Part shown: positions 43,077 through 50,725 of the stretch, in pieces
Numbering within the stretch: position 1 is the first letter of the stretch
Layout of the letters: each line of letters starts with the position of its first letter
DNA from: Natroniella sp046097105
Lineage (GTDB): Bacteria > Bacillota > Halanaerobiia > Halobacteroidales > Halobacteroidaceae
DNA: 64,000 nucleotides
Assembly: GCF_046097105.1 (NCBI RefSeq)
Contig: NZ_CP175562.1
Coordinates: 1,302,001 to 1,366,000 of the forward strand
Direction of reading: 5' to 3'
The notes under the pieces: model-generated
What the model saw: the letters and a program-made list of their open reading frames with translations, nothing else
The model's database searches: none
What the model was told of the DNA's origin: nothing
Translations under genes and position numbers: made by a program

Positions 43077-44387
43077 TTATTCATCTTCAAAATTATCATA
43101 ATAATGTGGTGCTTTTAATGATTTAAGTTTACTAACATAAGATTCCTGATATATAGTGTCATTTCTAGCAATCCATGTTCCAATAAAACAGACTATCGTG
43201 GCTGGTTTAATTAACTCCATCCCAAAAACTTCCGCTGCCATTAAAGTCATTGAAATTGGAATATGGGCTGCACTACCTAATACTCCTACACTCCCTGCCG
43301 AAATTAAAGCAATCGGATAAGGAAAATTAAAAATTTGAGCCAAAAATGCTCCTGTCAACCCACCAACTACTAAACTCGGCACCACAACCCCTCCACTTGC
43401 TCCTGAGCCAAGAGTAAAAGACGTAGCTAATATTTTTCCTATAATCATTAAAAAGAGCATTCCTGTCGTAAATTTACCTTCAATAGTTACAATTTCAAGT
43501 AAAGATAACCCTGGGCCAAGAATATGAGGTGATACAGCTAAAGCAGTTATTCCTACAAAAACCCCTCCTAATGCTGTCTTAAAATAAGGAGGTAGTTCTA
43601 ACTCTTCACTAAAATGTTCATAACCATGTAAGATCTTAATAAATAATAGGCTGATCAGCCCAACAATTACACCAAATATTATAAAAAATAAAATATCTCT
43701 AGTCGGTATAAAGGTATACTCTAAAGGAACAGGAAAATTAAAGATTCTAGTCTGTCCTAGCATAACAGCATAAACAAAATAAGCAGTAATACTAGAGATA
43801 AAACTGATAAATAAATTATCATAATCTAAATCATCTCGATAAATAATTTCAGCACCAAAAATTCCACCAGCTAAAGGAACAGTAAAGATTGAACCAAAAG
43901 CAGCACCCATTCCACAAACGGTAATCTTTTGAATATCTTTCAATTTTAAGTTTAGCTTTTCACCAACAAATGAAGCAATTCCACCCCCCATATGGACTGC
44001 TGGATCCTCCATTCCAGCTGAACCCCCAAATACAATTGTAAAAACACTAGAAATTAACTTGACTGGAACAACAATGATATCAATTTTTCCCCACTTTTCA
44101 TTGTAGGCTTTAATAATTGCATCTGCACCAGGGCCAGCAGCTTCAGGAGCAAAAGTTGACGTAATTACACCACTCATAAATAGCCCTATAATTGGTAATA
44201 TATACACCAAATTAGTCTTAGTCAATGCAGCCAATAACCTAGTTCCTAAATCCAAGCTACTCTTAAAAATAACACCTGCAAACCCTACTATAATTCCTAT
44301 TAAAACAGCTAATACCGACCATTTTAATATATATATTAAGGATGACGAAATATCTTCTACTATTTTTTTAGTATTTATATTCTTCAT
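43077..44387 (-). CDS. ClC-family chloride channel or H+/Cl- antiporter
   Basis: A 436-residue membrane protein with the three ClC signature loops: GGSAGMEDPAVHMGG (the gating Glu is present, with the usual GREGP replaced by GMEDP), GSGASGGVVVPS and the IAAL-like PISMTLMAAEVFG. The retained gating Glu is compatible with coupled transport. There is no C-terminal CBS pair. It lies 15 bp after a TrkA-type gene and before the double Usp gene. Coregulation with potassium uptake by c-di-AMP implies a role in turgor or salt adaptation. Confidence 0.92.
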   Translation of the reverse strand: MKNINTKKIVEDISSSLIYILKWSVLAVLIGIIVGFAGVIFKSSLDLGTRLLAALTKTNLVYILPIIGLFMSGVITSTFAPEAAGPGADAIIKAYNEKWGKIDIIVVPVKLISSVFTIVFGGSAGMEDPAVHMGGGIASFVGEKLNLKLKDIQKITVCGMGAAFGSIFTVPLAGGIFGAEIIYRDDLDYDNLFISFISSITAYFVYAVMLGQTRIFNFPVPLEYTFIPTRDILFFIIFGVIVGLISLLFIKILHGYEHFSEELELPPYFKTALGGVFVGITALAVSPHILGPGLSLLEIVTIEGKFTTGMLFLMIIGKILATSFTLGSGASGGVVVPSLVVGGLTGAFLAQIFNFPYPIALISAGSVGVLGSAAHIPISMTLMAAEVFGMELIKPATIVCFIGTWIARNDTIYQESYVSKLKSLKAPHYYDNFEDE

Positions 44388-44402
44388 AAACTATTCTCCT
44401 CT

Positions 44403-45053
44403 CTAAAAGATACTTGTCTTTATCTCTTTATACCAGTAAATAACCTCATCACCTTCATTAAATTCTTTAATATCTGATGGTAAGTGATAATTATTATCCC
44501 TTAAAATAAGAATAGGATAGGCATTCCCTGCAACCTTTTCTTCAAATCTAGCAATCGGCAAGCCTCTTAAATCTGGTTGCTGACTAACAACTATCTTCTT
44601 TAGTTCAATCTCAAGATGAAGATCATGAATTAATTCCGCAAAGTCAGCTCCATTTAAACGAGTAACTATTTCAGCTGAAATAGAATCAGCTGGATAAATT
44701 GTATTATCCAAATCCATAACCTTAGCCAACTCTTTATATTGATAAGTTCTTATAATTAAAATAATCTCTGGTATCCCCATTTTTTTAGCTGCTTTACCAG
44801 CTAAAAGGTTAGTTTTATCTTCTCCAGTGGCAGCTATAAGTGCTCCCGTATTTTTATTTCTAGCTTTTTCTAAAACTTCAGGGTATGTAGCATCCCCATA
44901 AACAATTTCAGCATAGGAATAAACTTCAGAGATGTATTCACAAGTCTTTTTATCCTTCTCAATCACAGTTATCTTATACTGGTGAGAGTGTCCCTTAAAT
45001 AGTTCTAACAGCTTCTTTCCAGTTCTTCCTCCACCTAAAATAATAATATGCAT
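44403..45053 (-). CDS. TrkA-N/RCK-domain protein
   Basis: A 216-residue Rossmann-type regulator with IILGGGRTGKKL at the N terminus and an acidic residue (VIEKD) after the second strand for NAD or ATP binding. A shortened TrkA-C-like region follows. It is distinct from its neighbour at 45107 (the loop is GGGRTG rather than GVGRFG). It might gate the adjacent ClC protein rather than KtrB, but this is a guess from gene order: ktrB, ktrA, this gene, clc, usp. Confidence 0.85.
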   Translation of the reverse strand: MHIIILGGGRTGKKLLELFKGHSHQYKITVIEKDKKTCEYISEVYSYAEIVYGDATYPEVLEKARNKNTGALIAATGEDKTNLLAGKAAKKMGIPEIILIIRTYQYKELAKVMDLDNTIYPADSISAEIVTRLNGADFAELIHDLHLEIELKKIVVSQQPDLRGLPIARFEEKVAGNAYPILILRDNNYHLPSDIKEFNEGDEVIYWYKEIKTSIF

Positions 45054-45106
45054 TATTAATCTCCTCCTTTATTTTTATAATCTCTCTGATTCATCAAAAC
45101 TTAAAT

Positions 45107-45763
45107 CTAATCACACATTTCACTAACTACTTTTTCTAATTTATCTTTATCTCCCATCACCACTAATAAATCACCTTGACTTATTATATAATCTGGCCCT
45201 GGTGAGACATTTAAACCATCTTCTGTCTTTGCTGCTATCACATTAACTCCATACCTTCTTCTCAAATCCAACCCCTTTAAACTATGCCCTACTAAATCCC
45301 CTGTTGCTAATATTTCAGCAACTCGATAATAAGGTGATAATTCTATATAATCCAATAAATTAGCAGATATCAAATTATTAGCAAGACGTTGGCCCATATC
45401 CCGTTCAGGATAAACAACCTTATCAGCACCTATCTTGGTCAATAAGGTACCATGTAATTTATCTTGGGCTTTAGCAACAACACGTTCTATCCCTAGCTCT
45501 TTTAAGATCAATGTTGCTAAAATATTAGCATTTAAATTATCGCCAATACTGACAATAGCACTATCAATCTCACTCAATCCTAATGATTTCAAAGCCCTTT
45601 CATCTGTGCCATCTGCTTGGACAGCATGGGTTACATAACTACTTATATCCTGAACCCTTTCTTCATCATAATCTATCGCTAGTACATCATAACCTTTATC
45701 AGTTAAGGTTTTAGCTACACTTGTACCAAAACGACCTACCCCTATTACTGCAAATTGCTTCAT
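45107..45763 (-). CDS. ktrA: Potassium uptake regulator KtrA (TrkA-N and TrkA-C domains)
   Basis: A 218-residue cytoplasmic ring-forming subunit. The RCK domain has AVIGVGRFGTSVA and an Asp after the second strand (AIDYDEE). The TrkA-C domain (about 135-218) is complete and is the usual c-di-AMP site of KtrA. It lies 17 bp after ktrB. Together they form the Ktr potassium uptake system. Both the RNA (riboswitch) and possibly the protein level would then respond to c-di-AMP. Confidence 0.92.
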   Translation of the reverse strand: MKQFAVIGVGRFGTSVAKTLTDKGYDVLAIDYDEERVQDISSYVTHAVQADGTDERALKSLGLSEIDSAIVSIGDNLNANILATLILKELGIERVVAKAQDKLHGTLLTKIGADKVVYPERDMGQRLANNLISANLLDYIELSPYYRVAEILATGDLVGHSLKGLDLRRRYGVNVIAAKTEDGLNVSPGPDYIISQGDLLVVMGDKDKLEKVVSEMCD

Positions 45764-45780
45764 AATTCATTCCTCCTCTT

Positions 45781-47115
45781 TTAACCAACTAAAATTCTCT
45801 CTTTAGCATATTTATAATTAGCTTTAACTTTTCTTTGTGCAATTGCTACTATAATCGTCAACGGGCCAACCCTACCAGCAAACATTGTAATAATAATCAG
45901 AACTCTTCCTATTCTCGATAAGCCACCTGTTATCCCTGTCGATAGACCAACCGTACCAAAAGCAGAGACTGCTTCAAATAATAGATCCAAGAATTCTGCT
46001 TGCTCAGTAATATTTAAGATCATAGTGACTACTAACACTAGCAACATAGCAATCAAAACGATCGAAATAGCATTATAGATATCATCTTTATCCAATCTTC
46101 TTTTAAAGACTTCTATTTCATCTCTACCAATTACCCGAGCATATAAGACTGCCCCTAAAACACCAAAGGTAGTCGTCTTAATCCCACCACCAGTTGAGCC
46201 AGGTGAAGCTCCAATAAACATCAAAATAATCATAAATAGCAAAGTAGCACTACGCAATCCTCCAGTCGGCACAGTATTAAACCCAGCAGTCCTTGGTGTA
46301 ACAGCTAAAAAATAAGAAGCTAATGTTTTTTCGCCTAAGGTCAACTGACCCAATGTTGCAGGGTTATTATATTCCAAAGTAAAAGCAACAAACATTCCGG
46401 CAATAATTAAGATAAGAGATATACTTAAAACCATCTTAGTATGTAATGAAAACCTCTTGAAATTTCTATTATTATAAACCTGAGCAATGACAGCAAAACC
46501 AATTCCACCAATAATAAACAAACCACTAATCACTAAATTAACTACTATATCCCCGGTAAAATTTTCTAGACTATTACCAAAAATATCAAATCCAGCATTA
46601 TTGAAAGCCGATACTGAATGAAAGATCCCAAAATAGAGTGCCCGCCCTACAGGCATATCTTGGACAAATCTAAGAAATAATAAGAATGCACCAATCGCTT
46701 CAATACTTAAAGCAACTGTCACTACATACTTAACTAACTTAACAAGCCCTGCTAACTTAAATTGGTCAAGATCCTCTTGAATAATCAACCTCTCTTTTAA
46801 AGTAATCTTTCTACCCACCAACATCGCAAATAGAGTAGACATCGTCATCAAGCCCAAACCACCAATCTGAATCAAAAACATAATCACCACTTGCCCAAAG
46901 GTTGTAAAAAACTCTGCTGTATTTTCTACAGCTAAACCTGTCACTGCTGTAGCAGACGTAGCAGTAAATAAGGCATCTAAAACATTCATACCCCCTTCTT
47001 GAATAGTTGCAATTGGTAAACTCAATAATCCTGTTCCCACTACAATAATTATCAAATAACCTAGTGATAATATCTGAGCTGGAGAGAGGCTATGTATATC
47101 AAATCTTTGCTCCAT
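45781..47115 (-). CDS. ktrB: Potassium transporter KtrB/TrkH family
   Basis: A 444-residue pore subunit with the four repeated M1-P-M2 units. The selectivity-filter glycines are visible in all four: SATAVTGL, SAFNNAGF, SPGSTGGG and SAFGTVGL. It is the first gene of a five-gene operon behind a c-di-AMP riboswitch. In Firmicutes high c-di-AMP shuts down potassium uptake, which fits. The ATG follows a leader of about 400 nt. Confidence 0.95.
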   Translation of the reverse strand: MEQRFDIHSLSPAQILSLGYLIIIVVGTGLLSLPIATIQEGGMNVLDALFTATSATAVTGLAVENTAEFFTTFGQVVIMFLIQIGGLGLMTMSTLFAMLVGRKITLKERLIIQEDLDQFKLAGLVKLVKYVVTVALSIEAIGAFLLFLRFVQDMPVGRALYFGIFHSVSAFNNAGFDIFGNSLENFTGDIVVNLVISGLFIIGGIGFAVIAQVYNNRNFKRFSLHTKMVLSISLILIIAGMFVAFTLEYNNPATLGQLTLGEKTLASYFLAVTPRTAGFNTVPTGGLRSATLLFMIILMFIGASPGSTGGGIKTTTFGVLGAVLYARVIGRDEIEVFKRRLDKDDIYNAISIVLIAMLLVLVVTMILNITEQAEFLDLLFEAVSAFGTVGLSTGITGGLSRIGRVLIIITMFAGRVGPLTIIVAIAQRKVKANYKYAKERILVG

Positions 47116-47268
47116 TATTTATTCCTCCATTAATTAACAGTTTTACTATAAGCCAGCAAACCTCCATTTATTTCATCAATAATTTAAGGTTTCATGTTAT
47201 TGTTCCTTCAGTTAATCAATTTTATTAATTTTTTCCAAAAAATTATAATAAATTAATATCATAGAACA

Positions 47269-47303
47269 AAAAAAGACTACGGCAGGTAGCCGTAGTCTTT
47301 TTA
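47269..47303 (-). terminator. Expression-platform terminator of the c-di-AMP riboswitch
   Basis: Arms AAAAAGACTACGGC and GCCGTAGTCTTTTTTT on the minus strand, between the aptamer and ktrB. Confidence 0.88.
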
Positions 47304-47324
47304 TAATTTAAGTTACCTATCTCT

Positions 47325-47480
47325 AGGTAGTGATTAAAAGACTTTCTACCCTTTTGAACGCCTACGAGGTTAGCTGTCGGGCTCAGGTCAAAAGGTCACC
47401 TTACCAAACTTACTGTCAGTAAATTCAGATTCGCCCCAAAAAAGTGGGTCCCCCGTTTCTAAATACTAGAACTAGGCGGT
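47325..47480 (-). promoter_or_regulatory. c-di-AMP riboswitch (ydaO/yuaA type)
   Basis: The minus strand contains the conserved blocks ACGGGGGACCCA, TTGGGGCGAATC, GGTAAGG, and CCCGACAGCTAACCTCGTAG followed by GCGTT. These are hallmarks of the ydaO class. A promoter lies upstream, a strong terminator downstream, and the first gene is ktrB, a typical target. Confidence 0.94.
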
Positions 47481-47520
47481 TATATAGATATGTATTATTA
47501 AGTTGTTTATGCTACTGTTT

Positions 47521-47549
47521 ATGCTACTATAATCTTTTCTATTTGTCAA
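47521..47549 (-). promoter_or_regulatory. Promoter of the c-di-AMP riboswitch operon
   Basis: TTGACA, a 17-nt spacer and TAGCAT on the minus strand. A 12-bp direct repeat (TTTATGCTACTR, 47507-47531) overlaps the -10 side and may be a regulator site. Confidence 0.6.
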
Positions 47550-47672
47550 GCAAGAAATCACTTTAAATTAATTTCTAAAAATTAGAACACCAAAGCCTAA
47601 AAATTCCCACTTTATCCTCTGTATTATCAGCCAAAAATTTGCTCATTCTATTTATAAGGAGGGGATTAACTA

Positions 47673-47966
47673 ATGGAGTTTCTCGAACAGATAGAAGAGA
47701 CAAACACAGAAGGCCTTTGCTTTGAAGTCAAACATAAAACCTTGCAGATTCCTCGCAACCTATACCTAGATAAATTGGATAATTATGATGAGCCTTTTAG
47801 CGAGGAAGCTGCACAACATCTAACTCAAAAATACCTTGATTGGAAAGATGACCAAGGATTATTAGGAATGATCAGAATCGAAGATAATCCAGAAGAAAAC
47901 CTTGTTAAATTAGATGTTGCAGTCAGGTATGTAATTGAATGTGAAGGGTTAAAGAACAGTTTATAG
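47673..47966 (+). CDS. Hypothetical protein, 97 residues
   Basis: A soluble acidic protein not resembling a family I know. It has a very good ribosome site (AAGGAGGGGATTAACTA) and codon use like its neighbours, so I believe it is real. It is rich in Leu, Glu and Asp with no Cys cluster (two Cys) and no membrane segment. The pattern LQIPRNLYLDKL and LGMIRIEDNPEENLVKLDVAVRYV suggests alternating strands. It stands alone on the plus strand, divergent from the Ktr operon. The stop codon abuts an AT-rich repeat. Confidence 0.6.
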   Translation: MEFLEQIEETNTEGLCFEVKHKTLQIPRNLYLDKLDNYDEPFSEEAAQHLTQKYLDWKDDQGLLGMIRIEDNPEENLVKLDVAVRYVIECEGLKNSL

Positions 47967-48108
47967 TTTGCAATTGATAACTGATAATTAAAAATCAAAC
48001 TCTTAAAATCAAAATATTTAAAGAATTTAACTGCGAATTTTATCAATTATCAACTTTCAATTCATTTTAGTTATTCAATATTCATTATTCATTATTCAAT
48101 GCCCTTAT
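47967..48108. repeat. AT-rich degenerate spacer repeat between converging genes
   Basis: It shares TTATCAATTATCAA-TTT, TTAGTTATTCAATATTCATT and ATTCATTATTCAATGC with the spacers at 39575-39757 and 30672-30990. The stop codon of the minus-strand gene (codons LNNE and stop) is contained in it. Confidence 0.5.
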
Positions 48109-48753
48109 CGTTTCAGTTAACTTATCAATCGCATCATCATAGCTCCACTGATTAAAAGAAGGGTGAGGAATTCCAGCAATAATCTGTTGGCTTTGAATCA
48201 GTTCCAAATCCTCCTTGGCCAAACCTAAATAAGCCTCTGCTAGCTTACCACACGGCACTAAATATTTATTATTAGATAGCTTATCTAATGCTTTTAATAA
48301 CCGCTCCTTAAAATTAGCTACCAAGACCTCTTTAACCTGATTCCACTCTTCTTTCTGATGGCTTTTACTCTTATAATTGGTTCGCAATTTTTCTAAGATA
48401 GCAACGACTCTTTCATCCTCAACACTTAAGTCATACTCCTTTAACCCTCCTTTTTGCATTGGAGCAGGTGCTACATTTAATATACTAAACTTACTTAAAT
48501 TTTGATACTGCTTTTGATAATCTTCCTTGTGGCTGACCAATTTACCAAAAGGCTCCTTAAACTGCTTCCCATAAATATTCTTCGTCATCTCTACTCCCGA
48601 ACTACCTGCTACTGGATAGCCATGCTTCATCTCCTGAGTATGTGGCGATTCAAGGATAAAAGTAATCACCGATTCCTGATTAATTACATCTGGAACATTA
48701 TAGTTAGCAAAATAATCTCTTGTTAACTCTTGCAGTTCTTTCAAATTGTTCAC
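48085..48753 (-). CDS. Uracil-DNA-glycosylase-superfamily-like protein, function unknown
   Basis: A 222-residue soluble protein. ITFILESPHTQE near the N terminus and GIPHPSFNQW near residue 193 resemble the two active-site motifs of the uracil-DNA glycosylase superfamily (the HPS element in particular), but the canonical GQDPYH is missing. Real DNA-glycosylase activity is therefore doubtful. The start is uncertain: GTG at 48753 or TTG at 48744, the latter better spaced from AAAGGGGTG. It follows nrdG by 4 bp and is probably cotranscribed. Confidence 0.6.
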   Translation of the reverse strand: MNNLKELQELTRDYFANYNVPDVINQESVITFILESPHTQEMKHGYPVAGSSGVEMTKNIYGKQFKEPFGKLVSHKEDYQKQYQNLSKFSILNVAPAPMQKGGLKEYDLSVEDERVVAILEKLRTNYKSKSHQKEEWNQVKEVLVANFKERLLKALDKLSNNKYLVPCGKLAEAYLGLAKEDLELIQSQQIIAGIPHPSFNQWSYDDAIDKLTETIRALNNE

Positions 48754-48757
48754 CCCT

Positions 48758-49255
48758 TTATAATTTTACTTCGACTACTTTATCTGTTCTTAATGACTCC
48801 TTGACATCAATCACCCGTTGATTATAAGAACCACGATAGTTCAAACTCAAATCCTCTTTATCTTCGTCAAACAGACCATCGATCAAAACATCAGTCAACT
48901 TTACTAAAGATAGTTTTTCTTGATCTTGAATCAACTCTTCATATAAAAAACCTGTATAAGTAATAATATCAAGCTCTTGATCTAAATTTTTAATTTTTTG
49001 TCCTAACTGAGCAAACCTTGTTGCTTGAAAGAAGGGATCTCCTCCCGTAAAGGTAACCCCAGTAATTAAAGACTTCTCCTTAATCTGCTCAATTATCTCT
49101 TCTACCTTAAATAATTTGCCTGCTGTAAAAGAATGTGTGGCTGGATTATGGCACTTTGAACATTGGTGCTTACAACCTTGGGCAAAGATAGTAAATCTCA
49201 CTCCTGGCCCATCTACTACACTCTCTGGTGTGATTCCTGCTAATCTAAGCTCCAT
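48758..49255 (-). CDS. nrdG: Anaerobic ribonucleotide reductase activating protein
   Basis: Radical SAM activase that places the glycyl radical on NrdD. The 165 residues start at ATG 49255, eight nucleotides after AAGGAGTG. An upstream GTG at 49264 is less likely. GPGVRFTIFAQG precedes CKHQCSKC (C-x3-C-x2-C), and VTFTGGDPFFQ is the SAM loop. The nrdD partner is not in the window, which is unusual since the two are normally adjacent. A terminator-like hairpin sits 30 bp upstream of the start, suggesting attenuation or a separate short transcript. Confidence 0.9.
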   Translation of the reverse strand: MELRLAGITPESVVDGPGVRFTIFAQGCKHQCSKCHNPATHSFTAGKLFKVEEIIEQIKEKSLITGVTFTGGDPFFQATRFAQLGQKIKNLDQELDIITYTGFLYEELIQDQEKLSLVKLTDVLIDGLFDEDKEDLSLNYRGSYNQRVIDVKESLRTDKVVEVKL

Positions 49256-49283
49256 CAATCTCACTCCTTAATTATTAGTGTCA

Positions 49284-49311
49284 ACAAAAAACCAGAGGAT
49301 AATTCCTCTGG
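49284..49311 (-). terminator. Terminator-like hairpin upstream of nrdG
   Basis: Arms CCAGAGGA and TCCTCTGG followed by TTTTTTGTTG on the minus strand, 30 bp before nrdG. There is no minus-strand gene upstream of it for more than 1 kb, so it ends a leader or a small RNA. Confidence 0.65.
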
Positions 49312-49453
49312 GACTAATTAAAAACGATCTAGTATTCGATTATTAATTAAAGATAAAGTTCAATTTTCCTGCTTAATAATGAAAGTTATTAATTTGGTAT
49401 CATCGGCGTTAACTTAAGATAATTTTTGATATTATAGGGATTAGAAGTGAAAC

Positions 49454-49745
49454 TTTATTACAATATTATATCACTTAAAAAAATAAAGCAACCACGAATT
49501 TATACTAATAAAATATCTCATGAGTTTTTATATTGTTAAGAATTTTAGTTTGTTTGAAGGATTTATGGAATTTCAATAAAAGATAGTATTAATAGATCAA
49601 CTTTAATTTTTCGCATGAGAGATTTAATTTCAATATCTGCACAAATTCAAATTCTTCTTGATTTTTTGGCTACTTTTTTATCAAGAAAAAAGGTAGCACG
49701 GAAGAAAGTTTGTTTTTTAACTTTTTCGTAAAAATGGTTTTGATT
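49454..49745 (-). repeat. Diverged miniature element, copy E3
   Basis: Inverted relative to the copies at 38472 and 62239. The central block (GAAGAATTTGAATTTGTGCA, the GCTACC...GTAGC hairpin and CTTTCTTCCGTGC) is nearly identical, while the flanks have drifted. One end keeps TTATTACAATATTATATCAC. It occupies most of the 654-bp gap between nrdG and the Cys-rich protein gene. No gene is visible in the remainder. Confidence 0.7.
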
Positions 49746-49909
49746 TTAAGGGTTTGGAATGATATTTTTATTCAATTTTTTAATAAGATAAGTAGATAAA
49801 ACTAAGAATAGGCATAACCTTAAAACCTCCTTTTAATTACAATAATAAATCGTAACAACTTATCAAATACTATTTATAGGCTACTAAAATTTAAAGGAGG
49901 ATTCCAATA

Positions 49910-50269
49910 ATGGAAACTATGATGGAGACTCATATGGATAGATATCAAAAATGTATCGACATCTGTAACAAGTGTATGGCAGAGTGTGAATTCTGCTTGG
50001 ATGCTTGTTTGCATGCACCTGACGTAGATAAAAGAGTAGAGTGTATGGAGTTATTAAAGGATTGTATTGAGATCTGTTCTATTTCTGCTAAATATATGGC
50101 AGGTAATAGTCGATTTGCTAGTCAAATCTGTGAATTATGTGCTGACATTTGTGATGCTTGTGCAGCTGAGTGTGAACAGTTCGAAGATGCTCATTGCCAA
50201 ACTTGTGCTCAAATCTGTCGTGATTGTGCTGCTGAATGTCGCAATATGGTACAAGCTCACCAATTTTAA
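49910..50269 (+). CDS. Four-helix-bundle copper-storage-like protein (DUF326/Csp3 type)
   Basis: A 119-residue cytoplasmic protein with 19 cysteines arranged as repeated CxxC and C-x3-C along predicted helices (KCIDICNKCMAECEFC, QICELCADICDACAAEC). This is the DUF326 pattern shared with the cytosolic copper storage proteins of the Csp3 type, which hold many Cu(I) ions inside a helical bundle. There is no signal peptide, so it is cytosolic. It starts at ATG after TAAAGGAGG and is followed by a hairpin. No copper exporter or CsoR gene is nearby. Confidence 0.9.
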   Translation: METMMETHMDRYQKCIDICNKCMAECEFCLDACLHAPDVDKRVECMELLKDCIEICSISAKYMAGNSRFASQICELCADICDACAAECEQFEDAHCQTCAQICRDCAAECRNMVQAHQF

Positions 50270-50280
50270 TATTATCAAAA

Positions 50281-50313
50281 CGAGTAGTCTGGAGTTATTA
50301 TCCAGTCTACTCG
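50281..50313 (+). terminator. Terminator of the copper-storage-like gene
   Basis: Arms CGAGTAGTCTGGA and TCCAGTCTACTCG around GTTATTA, then TTCTATA. The T-tract is short. Confidence 0.7.
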
Positions 50314-50321
50314 TTCTATAC

Positions 50322-50474
50322 TCAAAAGATAAATTCTTCGCTAGATAATCTAGCTTTAATCTCTTCAATTACCTCTTTTTCTTCCTCTTCATCATCAGCT
50401 ACAAAGATTACAGGAGATTGGTAATTTACTGCTTTAAAACTATAATTTAGTACTAGAAACTCTTCTCTATTTCC
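50322..50474 (-). pseudogene. Probable coding remnant without start codon
   Basis: A minus-strand frame of about 50 codons, in front of which lies a stop and within which no ATG occurs, ends in VIFVADDEEEEKEVIEEI and then KARLSSEEFIF. The composition looks like a genuine C terminus. Nearby short duplications suggest decay. The parent family is not recognised. Confidence 0.3.
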
Positions 50475-50629
50475 GAGTTTTTATAACCCAAAAAATCTCC
50501 TTGAACCACTGATAAATTATCACTTTAAAATTATAATTTCCTACTAGTAGCTCTTTACTGCTTTTTATGTATCAGTCGTTGACCACCAATCAGTAGCCAA
50601 CAACTGTTAAATTTTAATTCGTAACTCAT

Positions 50630-50725
50630 GATTTAACGCTCTTGATCTTTAACTATTCTCTATTAAATATTAAATATTCATTGCTCTTCCTTCTATTCTC
50701 TATTCATTATTCTCTGTTCATTGTT
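50630..50725. repeat. AT-rich degenerate spacer repeat after the P-loop ATPase gene
   Basis: Series of CTATTAAATATT, ATTCATTGCTC and TCTATTCATTATTCT units. The final codons of the ATPase gene (MNRE and stop) lie within it. Similar to the spacers near 30.9, 39.7 and 48.1 kb. Confidence 0.5.

Noticed and set aside
50067..50348. A 93-residue plus-strand frame overlapping the copper-storage-like gene.
   Set aside because: It is out of frame with the Cys-repeat protein and begins inside it, so it is a shadow.
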